Assembly (NCBI GenBank): GCA_036936605.1
Contig: JAUPFV010000004.1
Coordinates: 64,070,352 to 64,134,351 of the forward strand
DNA length: 64,000 bases
Reading direction: 5' to 3'
From: Limnanthes douglasii subsp. nivea
Taxonomy: Eukaryota > Streptophyta > Magnoliopsida > Brassicales > Limnanthaceae
The notes under the pieces: generated by a model
Database searches by the model: none
What the model was told of the DNA's origin: nothing
Seen by the model: the letters and a program-made list of their open reading frames with translations, nothing else
Shown: piece by piece, positions 1-11,053 of the stretch
Layout: every line of letters starts with the position of its first letter
Position numbering within the stretch: position 1 is the stretch's first letter
Translations under genes and position numbers: made by a program

Positions 1-1344
1 GTCATAAATGGTTGCCATATTTTTTTTCAATTCAGCAAACCACTCCGGTTGAACCCAAGGCCCTCGTTTATTTCTGGATTGTTGGCTTTGAGCTGGTGCT
101 GGTTGGGATTGAGCTTTGGCCCTGTTGGGACCCTGTCCGACTTCCTTAGCCTTGTACCCGGACTGATTCTGGTTCTGATTTGGTGCAGCTGGGGCCGATC
201 TCACTTGCCAATGCACCCTGGTTTTCTTTGTTTCATCTACATTGATCTGTTTTCCCACCTGATTCAATAAACCGCCCCACGTCATGGCCTTCTTCCTGGT
301 TACTGAATCAGCCAAATTACTAGGGTTCAAACCCTACCTTAGAGAAGCTATTGCTACTTGCTCAAAGCAATAAGCTAATCTATTCTTGGTGTTCACAAAG
401 CGACTTATGTATTCTTTCAAGGATTCATTTGGTTCTTGGGCACAATGGATAATAGTGCCTCTATTGCCCTTCACCTCCTTACTTCCAATGAACTGCCTCT
501 GTAAGGCCACCCAAAAAGTATCAAAATTTCTGATGCAGCCCTGTGGCAGGCTATTATACCACTTCAGAGCACTCCCCATAAAAGACTGGGAGAATGCTCT
601 ACACAACAACTGATCATCATCGTCAAAATTCATCATAAAGTTTTTAAATTGCTCCAGATGATTATCTGGATCTTTACTCCCATCGTATTTTTCCATCTTT
701 GTACTGTCAAACCTCTTAGGAAGGTTTCCGGATAGTATCTTGGAAGACAATGGAGATTGTCTCCAATTCCGGCCACGATTAAACACAGTATCTTCATTGG
801 GAGTTACAAAGATACTTGGTTCATCATGAAAAGCGAAAGGATCCATCAACATCCGGTCTACATGCCTCTGGCCATGGCTGTGGCACTGAGATAACCCTTT
901 CCCCATATGCCTTTTCAACCTTCCATGCCTGTTCCTCTTTCTTGAATACTTTTTAACCAACTTTTGCTTCCTTTTAGAACGGTCTTCATCACTGCTGGAT
1001 GACAGGGACTCCTCAACTCCATCTTCGTTCGATGAGCTACTAGAAGATTCTGAATCTGAGTCTGAGTTCTCCACTGGTTTAGACCGGTGAGACTTCTTTG
1101 AGCTAGCATGAGTCTTTTTAGTGCTTACATAGGTCTTTGCTGATGGGTCATGCTCCCTCGGATTGTCAGTGTGGTGAATGACTAACACTTTTGATTTTTC
1201 TTTCAAGCCCATCTCTACCCTTTTAACAGCTCTCAAGGCTTCTATCTCAGCTTTCAATCTATCTCGCTCTTCAATCGTATACTCATCGTTTTCTCCCACC
1301 ACTTCTGCCAAAGTTGGTGGTACTGCCTGCTCGTTCGGATTCAT
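1..1344 (-). pseudogene. gag: gag of Tat element G1 (one in-frame stop, 3' end off window)
   Basis: Gag builds the virus-like particle that packages the element RNA. The reading frame opens at 1344 and runs 336 codons to a TAG at 334-336, then continues in the same frame to position 1. The N-terminus has an acidic/coiled segment (NDEYTIEERDRLKAEIEALR). A long Ser/Asp/Lys-rich linker follows, then the retrotransposon gag core with the motif ALKWYNSLPQG and the basic YISRFVNTKNRLA. The TAG sits where the G2 copy has a glutamine codon (SLRQGLN), so CAG changed to TAG. Downstream of the stop the frame is still open (TWGGLLNQVGKQINVDETKK). Apart from this stop, Gag looks intact within the window. 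Confidence 0.88.
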
Positions 1345-1395
1345 CTGAACTGACTTTTCTTGATGGTTATGAATGGTTGATTCAGGAACCTTCTT

Positions 1396-1414
1396 CTCCC
1401 ACTATGGTCGCCAA
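1396..1414 (-). other. Primer-binding site of G1
   Basis: Two bases inside the 5' LTR the minus strand reads TTGGCGACCATAGTGGGAG. The same site in G2 (53724-53742) differs at one base. Position and conservation make it the tRNA primer site. I do not assign the tRNA with confidence. Confidence 0.7.
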
Positions 1415-1416
1415 TT

Positions 1417-1793
1417 TGGTGTGGATTATTTTCGACTGAGGGTAATTTGGTCAAGTGTTTTGTGGTTTTTCAAAGGTATTTAATGTTTGGGTGTTTTGTA
1501 ATGAGTGATTTAAACTGCTTAGTTGTATTAAATGTTTCAATACCCTCATTAATGAAAGTGGTTGGGTATTTATACCCTTAATTATGGGCCACACGGGCTT
1601 TCGGGTCAAACTTATGAAAACACGTCGAATTCAAAAACCCATTAGTTTATTAAGTAGATTAGCAATTAGCTTAGTCAAAAGGTGATTAGTTTTTAGTACT
1701 TTTGTCCAGTTTGGATGGTTCAGTGGGTGGCTTTTGTCCGAATTTCCCCTGTCCGGTTTCTATAGTTAGTGGTGAAAAGTTTCGGACTCATCA
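1417..1793 (-). repeat. 5' LTR of element G1
   Basis: A 377-bp LTR that starts TGATGAGTCCG on the minus strand and ends CCACACCA next to the primer-binding site. It is recognised by similarity to the paired G2 LTRs and to the copies at 38852 and 59392. It contains the palindromic TATA segment GGGTATTTATACCC at 1564-1577, the likely core promoter for minus-strand transcription. It is shorter and more diverged than the G2 LTRs, so it represents a different subfamily or an older insertion. Confidence 0.88.
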
Positions 1794-2214
1794 ATATATA
1801 CTAATAGATTTACATAAGAACTATAAAGAAGAATAAGATTTTTGTTTGTGTCTGTATGCAGTATGGTTTATTTGAATGCGACTCAGGAGAGAAAAATCAC
1901 AAGGGCCTGATCCACAAAGAAGGATTCCACAATGGGACAAAACATCTATCCATGAAATAAAATATAAGTACGTCTTAGTTGGATTCGATCCACGTCGGTT
2001 GGTTATTATGTCTGCACCTAATCGAGGCTTTATTGGTAAGTGACGATGATGTTGCACGCTGGGTTCTCAAATACCAACGTAGTCGTGAAATTGTATCCCA
2101 GACTGACTATGAGGATAGTTTGCAATCTCACTTTAAAAATAGCTTATATAATCTTTATATGTTATCTAGGCGAATTAATTTTTTATATATTATTTATTGT
2201 TATGTTATTTATAA
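1794..2214. other. Unassigned spacer
   Basis: Between G1 and the deleted copia element. Short open frames exist on both strands (for example 1821-2057 minus and 1979-2227 plus) but they show no recognisable domain and no support as genes. Confidence 0.5.
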
Positions 2215-3240
2215 TAAACAAAAATAGAGAAGAAGCGAAGAAGAAGTGGTTAGAATTTTTATTTATTTAGAAAGCGTATAAATTACATAAAGTATAAAGC
2301 CTTTATTTATTAGATAGAATATATGAGTTAATGGGTTTTGGCCTAGTATTTATAGCACCCTCTCTCAAACTCACAATGCAACAGTTTTATAAATATTGAG
2401 AGTTTTTTAAAAAGAAAATGAAACCGCACTGTTAACTGAGCCTTTGTGAAAATATGGAAAATATGGAAGCGAAATGGTGCCAGTCAGAAGATGATGCCGA
2501 GTGAAGTGACAATCTATTTCAATGTGCTTCGTTCTCTCATGAAAAACAAAGTCCTTTGTTATCTGCATGGCGTTTTTGTTATCACAATATAAGGAAGTGG
2601 GTTTAGTAATGTTAACCTCTATATCTATAAGAAGACACTGTAACTAAAAAATCTCACATGTGGTCAGTGCCATAGAAAAATGAGGATCATTATCCCAATC
2701 AACATCACTATCGACACACAGTTCAAGTAAAAAGGTCGAAGGAAACAAAATGCTCTAGAACTGAGTCCACGAAGATATCTCAATATTCGAAGAATAGCTC
2801 CTCAATGAATAGCAGCACTATTGGCGTATGGTATTGGCAAATAATGCTCTGGAACTTTTACTACAAGATGAGCCTTATATCTTTCAACAGACCCATCAGA
2901 CTTTGTTTTAATTTTAAAAATCCAACGAGAACTAATTACATGCTTACCATGTGGAGGTTAAACTATATCCCATGTATGAGTATGATAAAGAGCAGTAAGC
3001 TCTTCGACTATAGCATTCTGTCAATCAAGATCCCTAACAATTTCTTTATATGACTGAGGTTCATATAAATCATGTATGTTTGTTATGAAAGAAGAAAAAT
3101 GAGGTGATACTATGTTGAAAAAGATAAACAAAGAAAGCTTACTAGGGTTTTATAATTTAGAAATTGTACGGATTACAAAGAGTATATGGTCTTATTTATA
3201 GGTAAAATATAGATAATATATACGACTACCGGAGAACCCA
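2215..3240 (-). mobile_element. Internally deleted Ty1/copia element (LTR - partial RT - RNase H - LTR)
   Basis: Minus strand order: a degraded 5' LTR (about 3110-3240) ending CAACA, a decayed initiator-Met type primer site (TAGTATCA), then directly the start of reverse transcriptase, RNase H, a polypurine tract (GAGTTTGAGAGAGGG) and a 3' LTR (about 2215-2357). Gag, protease and integrase are missing. The LTRs, about 140 bp with a segment reading AATTTATACGCTTTCTAAAT, match the LTRs of the mini-element at 9322-10226. The outer ends are approximate because both LTRs are eroded. Confidence 0.72.
2410..3059 (-). pseudogene. pol: copia pol remnant: RT N-terminus joined to RNase H
   Basis: Minus-strand translation from 3059 gives the copia RT entry region (EELTALYHTHTWDIV, then ISSRWIFKIKTKSDGSVERY and KAHLV). 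It jumps without the RT palm to the late RT/RNase H region (AILRILRYLRG, then SDVDWDNDPHF) and ends in the RNase H C-terminus (LYCDNKNAMQITKDFVFHER, TKHIEIDCHFTRHHL). These are standard copia landmarks. The RT catalytic core (YVDD) is gone and several stops and frame changes are present, so the copy cannot be autonomous. Confidence 0.8.
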
Positions 3241-4780
3241 TTCATTCTCTCTTTTTATATGTGTAGCAAAGACTTACTCTATCACTTTCTACCATTACAA
3301 AAACTTCCTTGCAAACATAGTGTTTTATCTCTTATTATTTCCATTTATTTCAACTCACTATGGTTAACACGATGAAAATCTCTAAGTAAAAGGATAACTT
3401 CTCTAAGAAAATCTGCCTTAGAAGGAAGACATCCTGGCTTCAATGCTCATGATCAGACTAACATGCATAATAACAAACTCCTATTAATAATGTCTCCTTC
3501 TGTGTCCCAAGGCTTTTGTGACACCTCATCATCCTTCGAAACCAGGCCATCAACTAATTCTATAGAGTCGTCGCCTAGTCGTACGATATCTATCAACACC
3601 AACATCCCGATGACTATGAATGAGCTCCATCTCACTGTGCATACAACCCTTCCCCCTCCACTTCCTTTAACTCGAAAAATTATCTCCTTAGTCAGTATCA
3701 TGCATGCAGACTTGCCCTAGTAGAGGCCCACACTCTAATATAAAGGCCTTTTTACTCCCCTCATAATAACATGTAACTTGACAACGATCCATCAGAGGAC
3801 GATTACGGAACCCTAATACCAAGATCTATCATATGGCCGCTATTTACTCTCGAGCCCCTTTTCTTTGTTTAGTCAGACTAATTGGATCTTAGTCTGCATG
3901 ACTATGGTAATATTCGACGGCTTCACTCTCTTACCTCTATCAATGCCCCATGAGCGACTTCGATTTTGTCCTCAGATTCTCTTAGGATCCCTAAATTGAA
4001 CATCCCACCTTTACCCCCTGCTGTGGTGTGCTCGGTTGTCTTTAATATCATAGAGTCTTATGAGCTCTTCCCTATCATTTCAAACTAAGCAAGTGAGTAT
4101 CTCAATGTAACCACAAAACCCCATATATTATTGCATATTACCTTTATATACAACAAATTCCCTATTTGATACGATTATAGACCCTCTATGCAAGGTCTTA
4201 GCTTTACCACAAGGGCCATAAAAATTATACCCAACCCACTTTAAAATTCATCCTCTGTAGAAGACTTTCTTAATAGTTCAACCTGATCATGCCCATATCC
4301 AGCTTTGCTCAACCTTCCGTTGCTCAAAGCCAGCAACTCTTCATGGTTTAAATCCTACTTAACCCTCGTTCACCGTCTCTAGTTATTCCTCTATAACGCT
4401 CATTCCACCAAGTTTCCATGATCATGTACACATCCACCACAATATATCCATTGGATTTGCATGTCTCTTTTGGGGCTTTGCCAATCCTTGGAATCTCTCA
4501 TATAATTATATTTTCTCAATCCTTCGTTGGATGTAATAGTCGTGGGAGGATTCTCAACAAGTTTTGTAGAATTTGTGGATATAAAACTATCTAAGACTTA
4601 TCTTCAGGTCCTAGTTATAGAGCTTTCACCTTGTCTTCTCATCTGTCACATTTATTGCACCAAGTATATTATATAACAACCCTCTTGCAAGTTCCATAGC
4701 CGCATCGTCAATCATCATATATGCTAACGCTGTTCAACAAAATATCGCGACAACCACCTCTCTTTAATCTTCGTAAAGTT
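3241..4780. other. No confident gene; possible 5' part of the next LINE
   Basis: About 1.5 kb without a recognisable domain. Overlapping 80-codon frames at 3453-3720 on both strands mirror each other and look fortuitous. A plus-strand segment near 4800-4900 leads into the ORF1 homology of the next LINE, so part of this stretch may be its 5' region. Confidence 0.4.
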
Positions 4781-4859
4781 ATGTTAGCATGGTTGCTGCC
4801 CTACAAGATAGTAAATCTAGGATGATGGTAAAAAGGTTTTATTATGTACATAGTTAAGA

Positions 4860-5720
4860 TATCATGCTGATTATTCCTTCAGATGCTATCAACAATGACA
4901 AACCTGAGTGGGCTAATGCATTTCTAGGTATTTTTTTGGGTAAGAAACCGACGTCTTACGACATCCAAGACATTGATTTAAAAATTTGAGGCATGCATGG
5001 GCTACAAGAATGCAAGGTAACTCTATCTAGCCATTTATTTTGTGTTTCTCCACTACTGATAATACTACAACGATCTTCAAGTTGGCTCTCTGGTATTTTA
5101 ACAACTATCCCACAATTCTCAAGAGATGAGAGCCAATGGATTCTATGATAAAAAAACCTGTTGACGTCAATCTCTCTATAGGTTAAGTTCCACAGACTTC
5201 CCCACGAAATCTAGCATAAAAGGACTTAGCCTCATTGGCAGCTACCTTGGTACCCCTATCTGTGAGGACACTCACACCACCAACAGAGTCTAATTGATTT
5301 TTAAGAGAATCTGTATTGTGATTAATATTGTCGATGAGTTTCTGGAGGTCTTGAAATCAAATATATAGGTAAGTTTACAACATTATGTATTGAATATCAA
5401 GGTCTGCCTCATATATGTATTAAATGCAACACTTTTTTTTTGTACATTGTTTGAAACTATGTTACTTTTCTAGGCATTGACGAACAACTCCAACACTAGT
5501 TCTTACCGATAAAGAGATGATCCTATGATTGAAAGGAATAACCACCCACTGATTGTCTCTTCGAATGACAATGACATTTCACTCTCTCGTGATTACAAAT
5601 CTCTTATGAGAAGCCTCCATGGAGATATGAAGGTTGATCCACACACTCATATCGAGATTACTGGGTATCAAAAAGACAAAAAAAACTCTCGTGCATGCCT
5701 TGTCTTAGGTATCTGATCTA
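4860..5720 (+). pseudogene. LINE ORF1 remnant (DUF4283-like)
   Basis: ORF1 proteins of plant L1 elements bind element RNA. Across several frames the plus strand gives AFLGIFLGKKPTSYDIQDID, LALWYFNNYPTILKR and a C-terminal piece with GDMKVDPHTHIEITGYQK. These align by eye with the DUF4283 pattern (G.FLG..P....I, W..N..P..LR.WEP). Multiple stops and frameshifts. The zinc knuckle was not seen. Confidence 0.55.
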
Positions 5721-5859
5721 GATCACAATACAATTGATGTCAACTCCCCTCACTCTATTGTTATGATGGAAGCTATTATTCCTGTTAACTCTGAATATCT
5801 TGTTGATAATATGGTTCTCGACGACTAATTCATATAAGTCCTTTATCCCTTCCATCATT

Positions 5860-8840
5860 ATGACTATATCTGCTTACAATTTTTGTGGTCTGAATTACTC
5901 GATCCGTCGAAATGATGTTATTGAGTATGTTCTTTAAACCATTTTACACTTATTTGTTTATTAACAATAATAGTTGATGATAATAACATAGATGATATCA
6001 TGCGTTTAATATTTTTGTTTTGGATTTTAAAACTAATCATGTCATACACCTTTTAGAAAGAATTTGTATTATCTGGAACCCTGGTGTATTTAAAGTTTCT
6101 TTAGATTTTTAATCCCCTCATATAATTGATTTCACCATTAGCTATTTAACTGCTAACACTAACAACTCTCTCACTATTTTCTGTGGTTTCAACAAACCCT
6201 CTGAACGTGCTCTTCTTTGGCATGACATTTTCTCCATTTTCTCTCGCCACCAAGGCATGCATTGGGTTGGTTTTGGAAAATTTAATGATATTTGTAAACT
6301 CGAGGACCAAACAGATAATTCAGAAGTTTAGACTTCTTCAATCAATTATTTCACTAATTTTTATTATCTCAGTGAGCTAGTGATCTTTGTGCTACTGATT
6401 TTCACTTCATATGGCCCAATAAGCAGGGTACTAATCACATTTCCTCTAGAATTGATCATGTATTTGTCAACAGTCATTAGGACAATCGCTTCCCTAAATT
6501 TGTTGCTCACTTGGATTACTCGTGAACCTATTACCACACTTATATCACATTCTTCCTTACTAACTATAGACATTTTGCCAAAAACTCTTCATATTTTTCA
6601 ATATGCGGCAACCTTACCCCGAGTTCTCTTCCATATTAACCAACATCTGAAATATCCCCACTGATTGCTCTATCATGTCTATTATCCTCTATGTTCTTTT
6701 TTTCATTCTCCATGAATAAAGGGAAATTCGAAAACATTTGTGTAGAGTTTCGAACTCCCAAACTCTTCTCCTTCAAGTCCAACAAAATCTGGCAAATGAT
6801 CTTGTTAACCCATCTTTTATTGAGGCTGAGAGTTTTACATCTTGGGACACTATCTCCCTAGACTTCACCAAATAAGTTCACCATTTATATAATTATAATC
6901 GTATGGACCCTTGTTAGAATAAGACACTTATTTATCTTATTCTTAAGTCAGACAATTCCTCCCCCCCGTCCGACCTTAGGCCTATCTCATGTTGTAATGT
7001 TATTTACAAAGTTATCTCCAAAATCATGACTAACGAGATTAAAGATTCCCTTCATTCGCCTATCAAACCCTCCCAATCGACCTTCATTATTGGTCATAAT
7101 ATTTCAGACAATATCTTACTCTCGTAAGAGCTGCTTCATGGTTATCATACAAATAAAAAAAACCCTAATATGGCCCATCAGATTTACCTGATAAAAGCCT
7201 CCGAGAACTTTCGGTGGTGTCTCATGTTGGACGTTTTTTATACCATAAAATTCTCCTATCATATGATTTGATGAATTATCTAGTCTATCTCTATTCCATC
7301 ATATTCAATCAACATTAATGATAACACATTTGGTTCCTTTCATGGCAAAAAAGGACTTAAACAAAAGGATTTCCTTTTTTTTCTCTCTCCGTTCTCATCA
7401 TACAAGTTGCCTCTAATATTCTCAAATAAAAAGTCATCACCATTTTTAGGATTTCATTGAAAGTATCATAAACTAAACATCATTAACCTCTTCTTTGCGA
7501 ATGTATTAATGATCTTATGTCGTGGCAACATAGTTCTATAAAACTTATCAAAAAAGGCCTTGAGGAATTCGGTAACCTCCCGGGACTCCATCTCATCCCC
7601 TTTAATCACCTCTCACCTCTATTGAAAATTACCTGTCGTATCAACTCGTTGACCTCCAAATATTTCTCATATACGGGCAAGTTATAGCTCATCAGAGCTC
7701 TACTCTTTGCGAGTCAAGTTTACTAGTCATGGATGTTCATCATTCTTGTTCGTATTCTCAATAAGATCTCCTATCTTTTTCGATAAAGTTGCCTCATCTA
7801 CACTCATAATTTATTTATCGAACGACGGCCTTGGGATTTTAAACCTTGGGCTTTGGAATTAAGCGACCGTCCTTAAGAATTTCTAGTTCATTTTGAGTGA
7901 ACATTATTCCTCAAAATGGTTTAACGGGATCCTTGCAGAAAATATGAAATATAAATGCCTTTGAAACCTCCCCAACGACTCATCTCATAGTTGGAGGTGG
8001 AGGAAAATAATTAACCTTACAACTATTGTTGCCAAGCTTTACAAATCCAACATCGGTAATTGTGCCTCTATTTTCCTATTGTGTGATCTTTAGCTCTATA
8101 CTAATTCTCTGGTTGACCGTTACGGTCAAAGTATTATATACATCATGCTAGATTGTGCAGCAATATCATGGTTTCCGACATCATCACCAACGGTTCCTAG
8201 AACTGGTCCAATCAGCTTTACTTTGGAAGACAATCTCACAAATCCCATCTTCTTAAAATTGATAACGATATCAGTATCTTTCCACCTTTGGAAAATAAGG
8301 ATGCTGAACTCTGGATCCCTAACGAGAGGAGTAACTTCACAACATGTTGCACTTACCACTTCATCTGGCCTTCTAGGCCTCAAGTTCCTTCGACAAATTC
8401 TTTTTGTAATAAACATCACATTTCCAAAAAATGTTTCACTGTCTAGTTGGCCGTCCATGAGAAGCTCACTACTAGAGATAAACTTCTAGCTGAAGGATAT
8501 AACACTTCACCTACATGTGTTTTATGTAATAATTTTTCCAAAACCATCAATCAAATTTGATAGAGTGTCCATTTTCTCAACTTATTTTGGAATCGTCTTC
8601 CAGAAAGGTCTTGTTCCCCTACACGTCTACCGATCGGCCAACCTAGGTCATCTTTGGTGCACCGCTTTCTATGCGGTGTCTACCATATTTAGACCGAGAG
8701 GAATCCGTATTATCCCATCACATTCTTTACGAATTCCACGAGACCGAGATCTTTTGGTCGTGCTAAAAGTTTTTTTTTCTTCAGGTTCCTCTCACGGTTG
8801 ATTTCGACTTCTATTTTTTTGCGCGCTCTATCACTTAGGC
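5860..8840 (+). pseudogene. LINE ORF2 remnant: endonuclease, RT, zf-RVT
   Basis: ORF2 nicks target DNA and reverse-transcribes the LINE RNA. The start at 5860 gives MTISAYNFCGLN, the typical endonuclease N-terminus. GKFNDICKLEDQ (from GDFND) and SRIDHVFVN mark the rest of the endonuclease. RT blocks are LRPISCCNVIYKVISK and GHNISDNILLS.ELLHGYH. The usual FADD catalytic motif has decayed (FFANV near 7490). A zf-RVT block (DIITNGSWNWS, TYHFIWPSRPQVPS, LTTRDKLLAEGYNTSPTCVL) closes it. Many stops and frame changes. Confidence 0.78.
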
Positions 8841-8950
8841 ATGCAACTTGGTTTTGTCACTGTGTTTGACGTTTACTGCAAACCATTTAATTGTGATTTT
8901 ATATTTCCTTGTTGGTTGAGCCTTTATATGTGATTGTTATTTTTTGACAT

Positions 8951-9321
8951 AAAAATATATTCATGACTAGTATTTCAATAGCCTAATATTCTGAAAGATA
9001 CTCCCATGGATTTATAAACATGTTTTAACTTTATCTCTTTTTATATATCAGAAACCTAAAAAAATTATAATAATAAACTAACCTATTATGTAGTGGATCA
9101 TTCTTTTTTCCCTTATCTTTGGGGAAGAAATAGATCCCATGCCATATACCATCTTATTTAAACGAAAATAAAAAAGGTACCCTTAAAATTATGAAACTCT
9201 AAAAAATTAAAATAAGTCACTCACTTAAAAAACGTAATTCAGTATAAAATATGCATCAAAACAAAGCATGACGAACGAAATAATTACCAATCCATTCCAA
9301 ACGTATATATATTTAGAAAAA
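8951..9321. other. AT-rich spacer
   Basis: No coding or repeat structure recognised between the LINE and the mini-retrotransposon. Confidence 0.5.
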
Positions 9322-9456
9322 AACTATAGTAAAAGATAAACAAAAAAGACAATTATGGTTTTATTATTTAGAAAGCGTATAAATTACAAAGAGTATAGAC
9401 TCTTATTTATAGATAAAAAATATGAGCTAATTAGCTTGAGCCTAATATCTCTAACA
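9322..9456 (-). repeat. 3' LTR of TRIM-like element
   Basis: Starts TGTTAGAGATATTAGG on the minus strand, just after a purine-rich tract (9457-9470). It aligns by eye with the LTR at 10087 over its whole length. The left end is approximate. Confidence 0.7.
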
Positions 9457-10074
9457 CCCTCTCTCAAATTCGCAATGTTTATTACTATATTGGGAGTTTG
9501 TTATACACAATAAAAAAACTCAAATACCAATGCTAATCCAAACAACGGAAAACTAAATTGAAACACTAAGTCCAAATACCAAATCTAATTTTCTAATCCA
9601 AATAAAATCTATACCAAATCTAGAACTAAATCCAAATCCAAACAAAATCTATACCAAATCCAATTCCAAAACTAAGTCCAAATATCAAATCTAATTTCCA
9701 ATCCAATTTCAATTTTCAAATTTCCAAGCAAAATCAAAATCAAAATCAATTTGAATTCACGATTTTACCAACAAAATTGTTGTACTGTTCCAATAACGAT
9801 TTCTCCCGAACCGTTGCACCAAATCACAATCCAACTGATTAGATTGAAGGATTAGATGTCCCGTACATCCCGTCTGAGATTCAGCAAAAATTGACACTGT
9901 TTGCCTCTCGGTCAAGCCTATTGATTGTGAATGCACACAAACCGAATTTTTCTCTCTTTTTGTGAGGACTAAAAAATAGAATATGAGGACTAGAAAATCG
10001 AAAGACATTCAGAATTTTCTTTTATACCAGGAGACAACTAAAACAACTGTCCGCCCACACAACAGATAACCTAC

Positions 10075-10086
10075 GCTCTCATACCA
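10075..10086 (-). other. Primer-binding site, initiator-Met type
   Basis: Minus strand TGGTATGAGAGC directly abuts the LTR end. The plant initiator-Met site is TGGTATCAGAGC, so there is one mismatch. Confidence 0.75.
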
Positions 10087-10226
10087 TGTTGAAAAAGATA
10101 TAAAAAACAACAACAAAAAAACAACTAAAATTTTATTATTTAAAAAACGTATAAATTACAAAAAAAAATATGAATATTTATTTATAAATATATGACTTAA
10201 TAGATTTGGCCTTAAAATCTCCAACA
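10087..10226 (-). repeat. 5' LTR of TRIM-like element
   Basis: A 140-bp LTR with inverted ends TGTTG/CAACA. Shared internal block with the other three copies: TTTATACG.TTT..AAATAAT. The AT-rich centre (TATTTATAAATAAATA) may serve as promoter. Confidence 0.75.
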
Positions 10227-11053
10227 AAAACAACAACATCAATAATAAAGCCTATTATCTAGGTTATTCCATCGTGATCCGTAAAAATCACAAGCTTAAA
10301 GTTTACTATCTGGCCGGAAACAGAGAAAATGAAAAATAGAGACTCATTATCACAATTTTCACTAAGTCTCTCTTTTTCGGAAATACACTTAGCTTCTTGG
10401 GTTTGAACTTTAGTACTGTCTCTGTTTTGGTCTTGACTATGTTACTAGCTGGATCTGTCTCCAATAGTATCATCGATGGTTTCTCACCGTTTGTTTACAT
10501 TTTTTTCTCTTGTTTGCTCTTCTTTTCTTGACTCCCGTACTCTGTTTTGGCTTCGTTTACCTTGTTGTTGGTGGCTCAATTTAAAGACGTGACATAAATG
10601 AAAGGAACAGTGATCCTTTAAGCAGGTGGATACATTTTCTCTTTAGCCCACATAAGATCTTTTTTCTTCTTGTGGCTTGCACCCGAAAGTTGGAAATTCA
10701 AAGAGATCGTTCGAAGCAAAGCATGACGAAGTAAGAACCTTGTTTTCTTAATCCGCATAGGTCTCTCGAAAATAAGAAACTCGATTGTGCGCGACCGAGA
10801 GAAAAAGCTGAGTACTTTATTGTATTGACCTTATTTTCTCCCGATATAGAGGATTTGTATCATAGAGCCCCTACTCTACTCCTATCCTAACCTAAGTTGG
10901 AGAAACAAGCAACGAATTAAGCGCATCTTTCCCTTCCAAACTCTTAATTCACAAACACTACTGGAACGACGCGACACGACAGCAATACCACGACATATAT
11001 ACTTACCGACAAGAGAAAGCGAGGCTGACCCACCCAAGAGAGAGAACGCAAGA
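10227..11053. other. No gene; probably the LINE 5' untranslated region in its right part
   Basis: No domain in any frame. The segment nearest 11053 leads into LINE ORF1 and is likely its 5' leader. Confidence 0.45.

Larger units (their letters stand above)
1..1793 (-). mobile_element. Tat-lineage Ty3/gypsy element G1, 5' end only (runs off window)
   Basis: Reading on the minus strand, this holds a 5' LTR (1417-1793), a primer-binding site and a gag gene that leaves the window at position 1. Gag matches the gag of the complete element G2 (43753-54167) closely over its whole length, and the LTR shares G2's ends (TGATGAGTCCG... and ...CCACACCA), so G1 and G2 belong to one family. Pol, the antisense ORF and the 3' LTR would lie to the left. 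No target duplication can be tested because the other end is absent. Confidence 0.9.
4780..8950 (+). mobile_element. L1-type LINE, lineage I (decayed, near full length)
   Basis: Plus-strand remains of a non-LTR retrotransposon. In order: a DUF4283-like ORF1 (about 4860-5720), then ORF2 with apurinic-like endonuclease (from 5860), reverse transcriptase (about 6950-7700) and the zf-RVT region (about 8150-8540). The RT reads like classical plant LINEs (LRPISCCNVIYKVISKIM). This differs from the other five LINEs here, which share RPISLCT..NRI, so it is a separate lineage. Outer limits are estimates: no target duplication or clear poly(A) tail was found. Confidence 0.75.
9322..10226 (-). mobile_element. 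TRIM-like mini LTR retrotransposon
   Basis: A 0.9-kb element with LTR, primer site, about 0.6 kb of internal sequence, polypurine tract and LTR. The 5' LTR (10087-10226) begins TGTTGGAGATTTTAAGG on the minus strand and ends CAACA. It is followed at once by TGGTATGAGAGC, one mismatch from the initiator-Met site. The 3' LTR (about 9322-9456) is preceded by GCGAATTTGAGAGAGGG. LTR and total lengths fit the TRIM definition (LTR 100-250 bp, element around 1 kb or less). The internal region has no gag or pol, only degenerate GGATTTGGTATAGATTTTG-like repeats and one 83-codon frame without a domain. LTR similarity to the copia copy at 2215-3240 suggests that family supplied the enzymes. Confidence 0.72.

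Noticed and set aside
1821..2270. Several ORFs near a possible host exon
   Set aside because: No recognisable motif, and the frames overlap on both strands. I could not support a gene.
3453..3720. Two mirrored ORFs of 82-85 codons
   Set aside because: Overlap each other on opposite strands with no domain, no homologue in the window and no signals.
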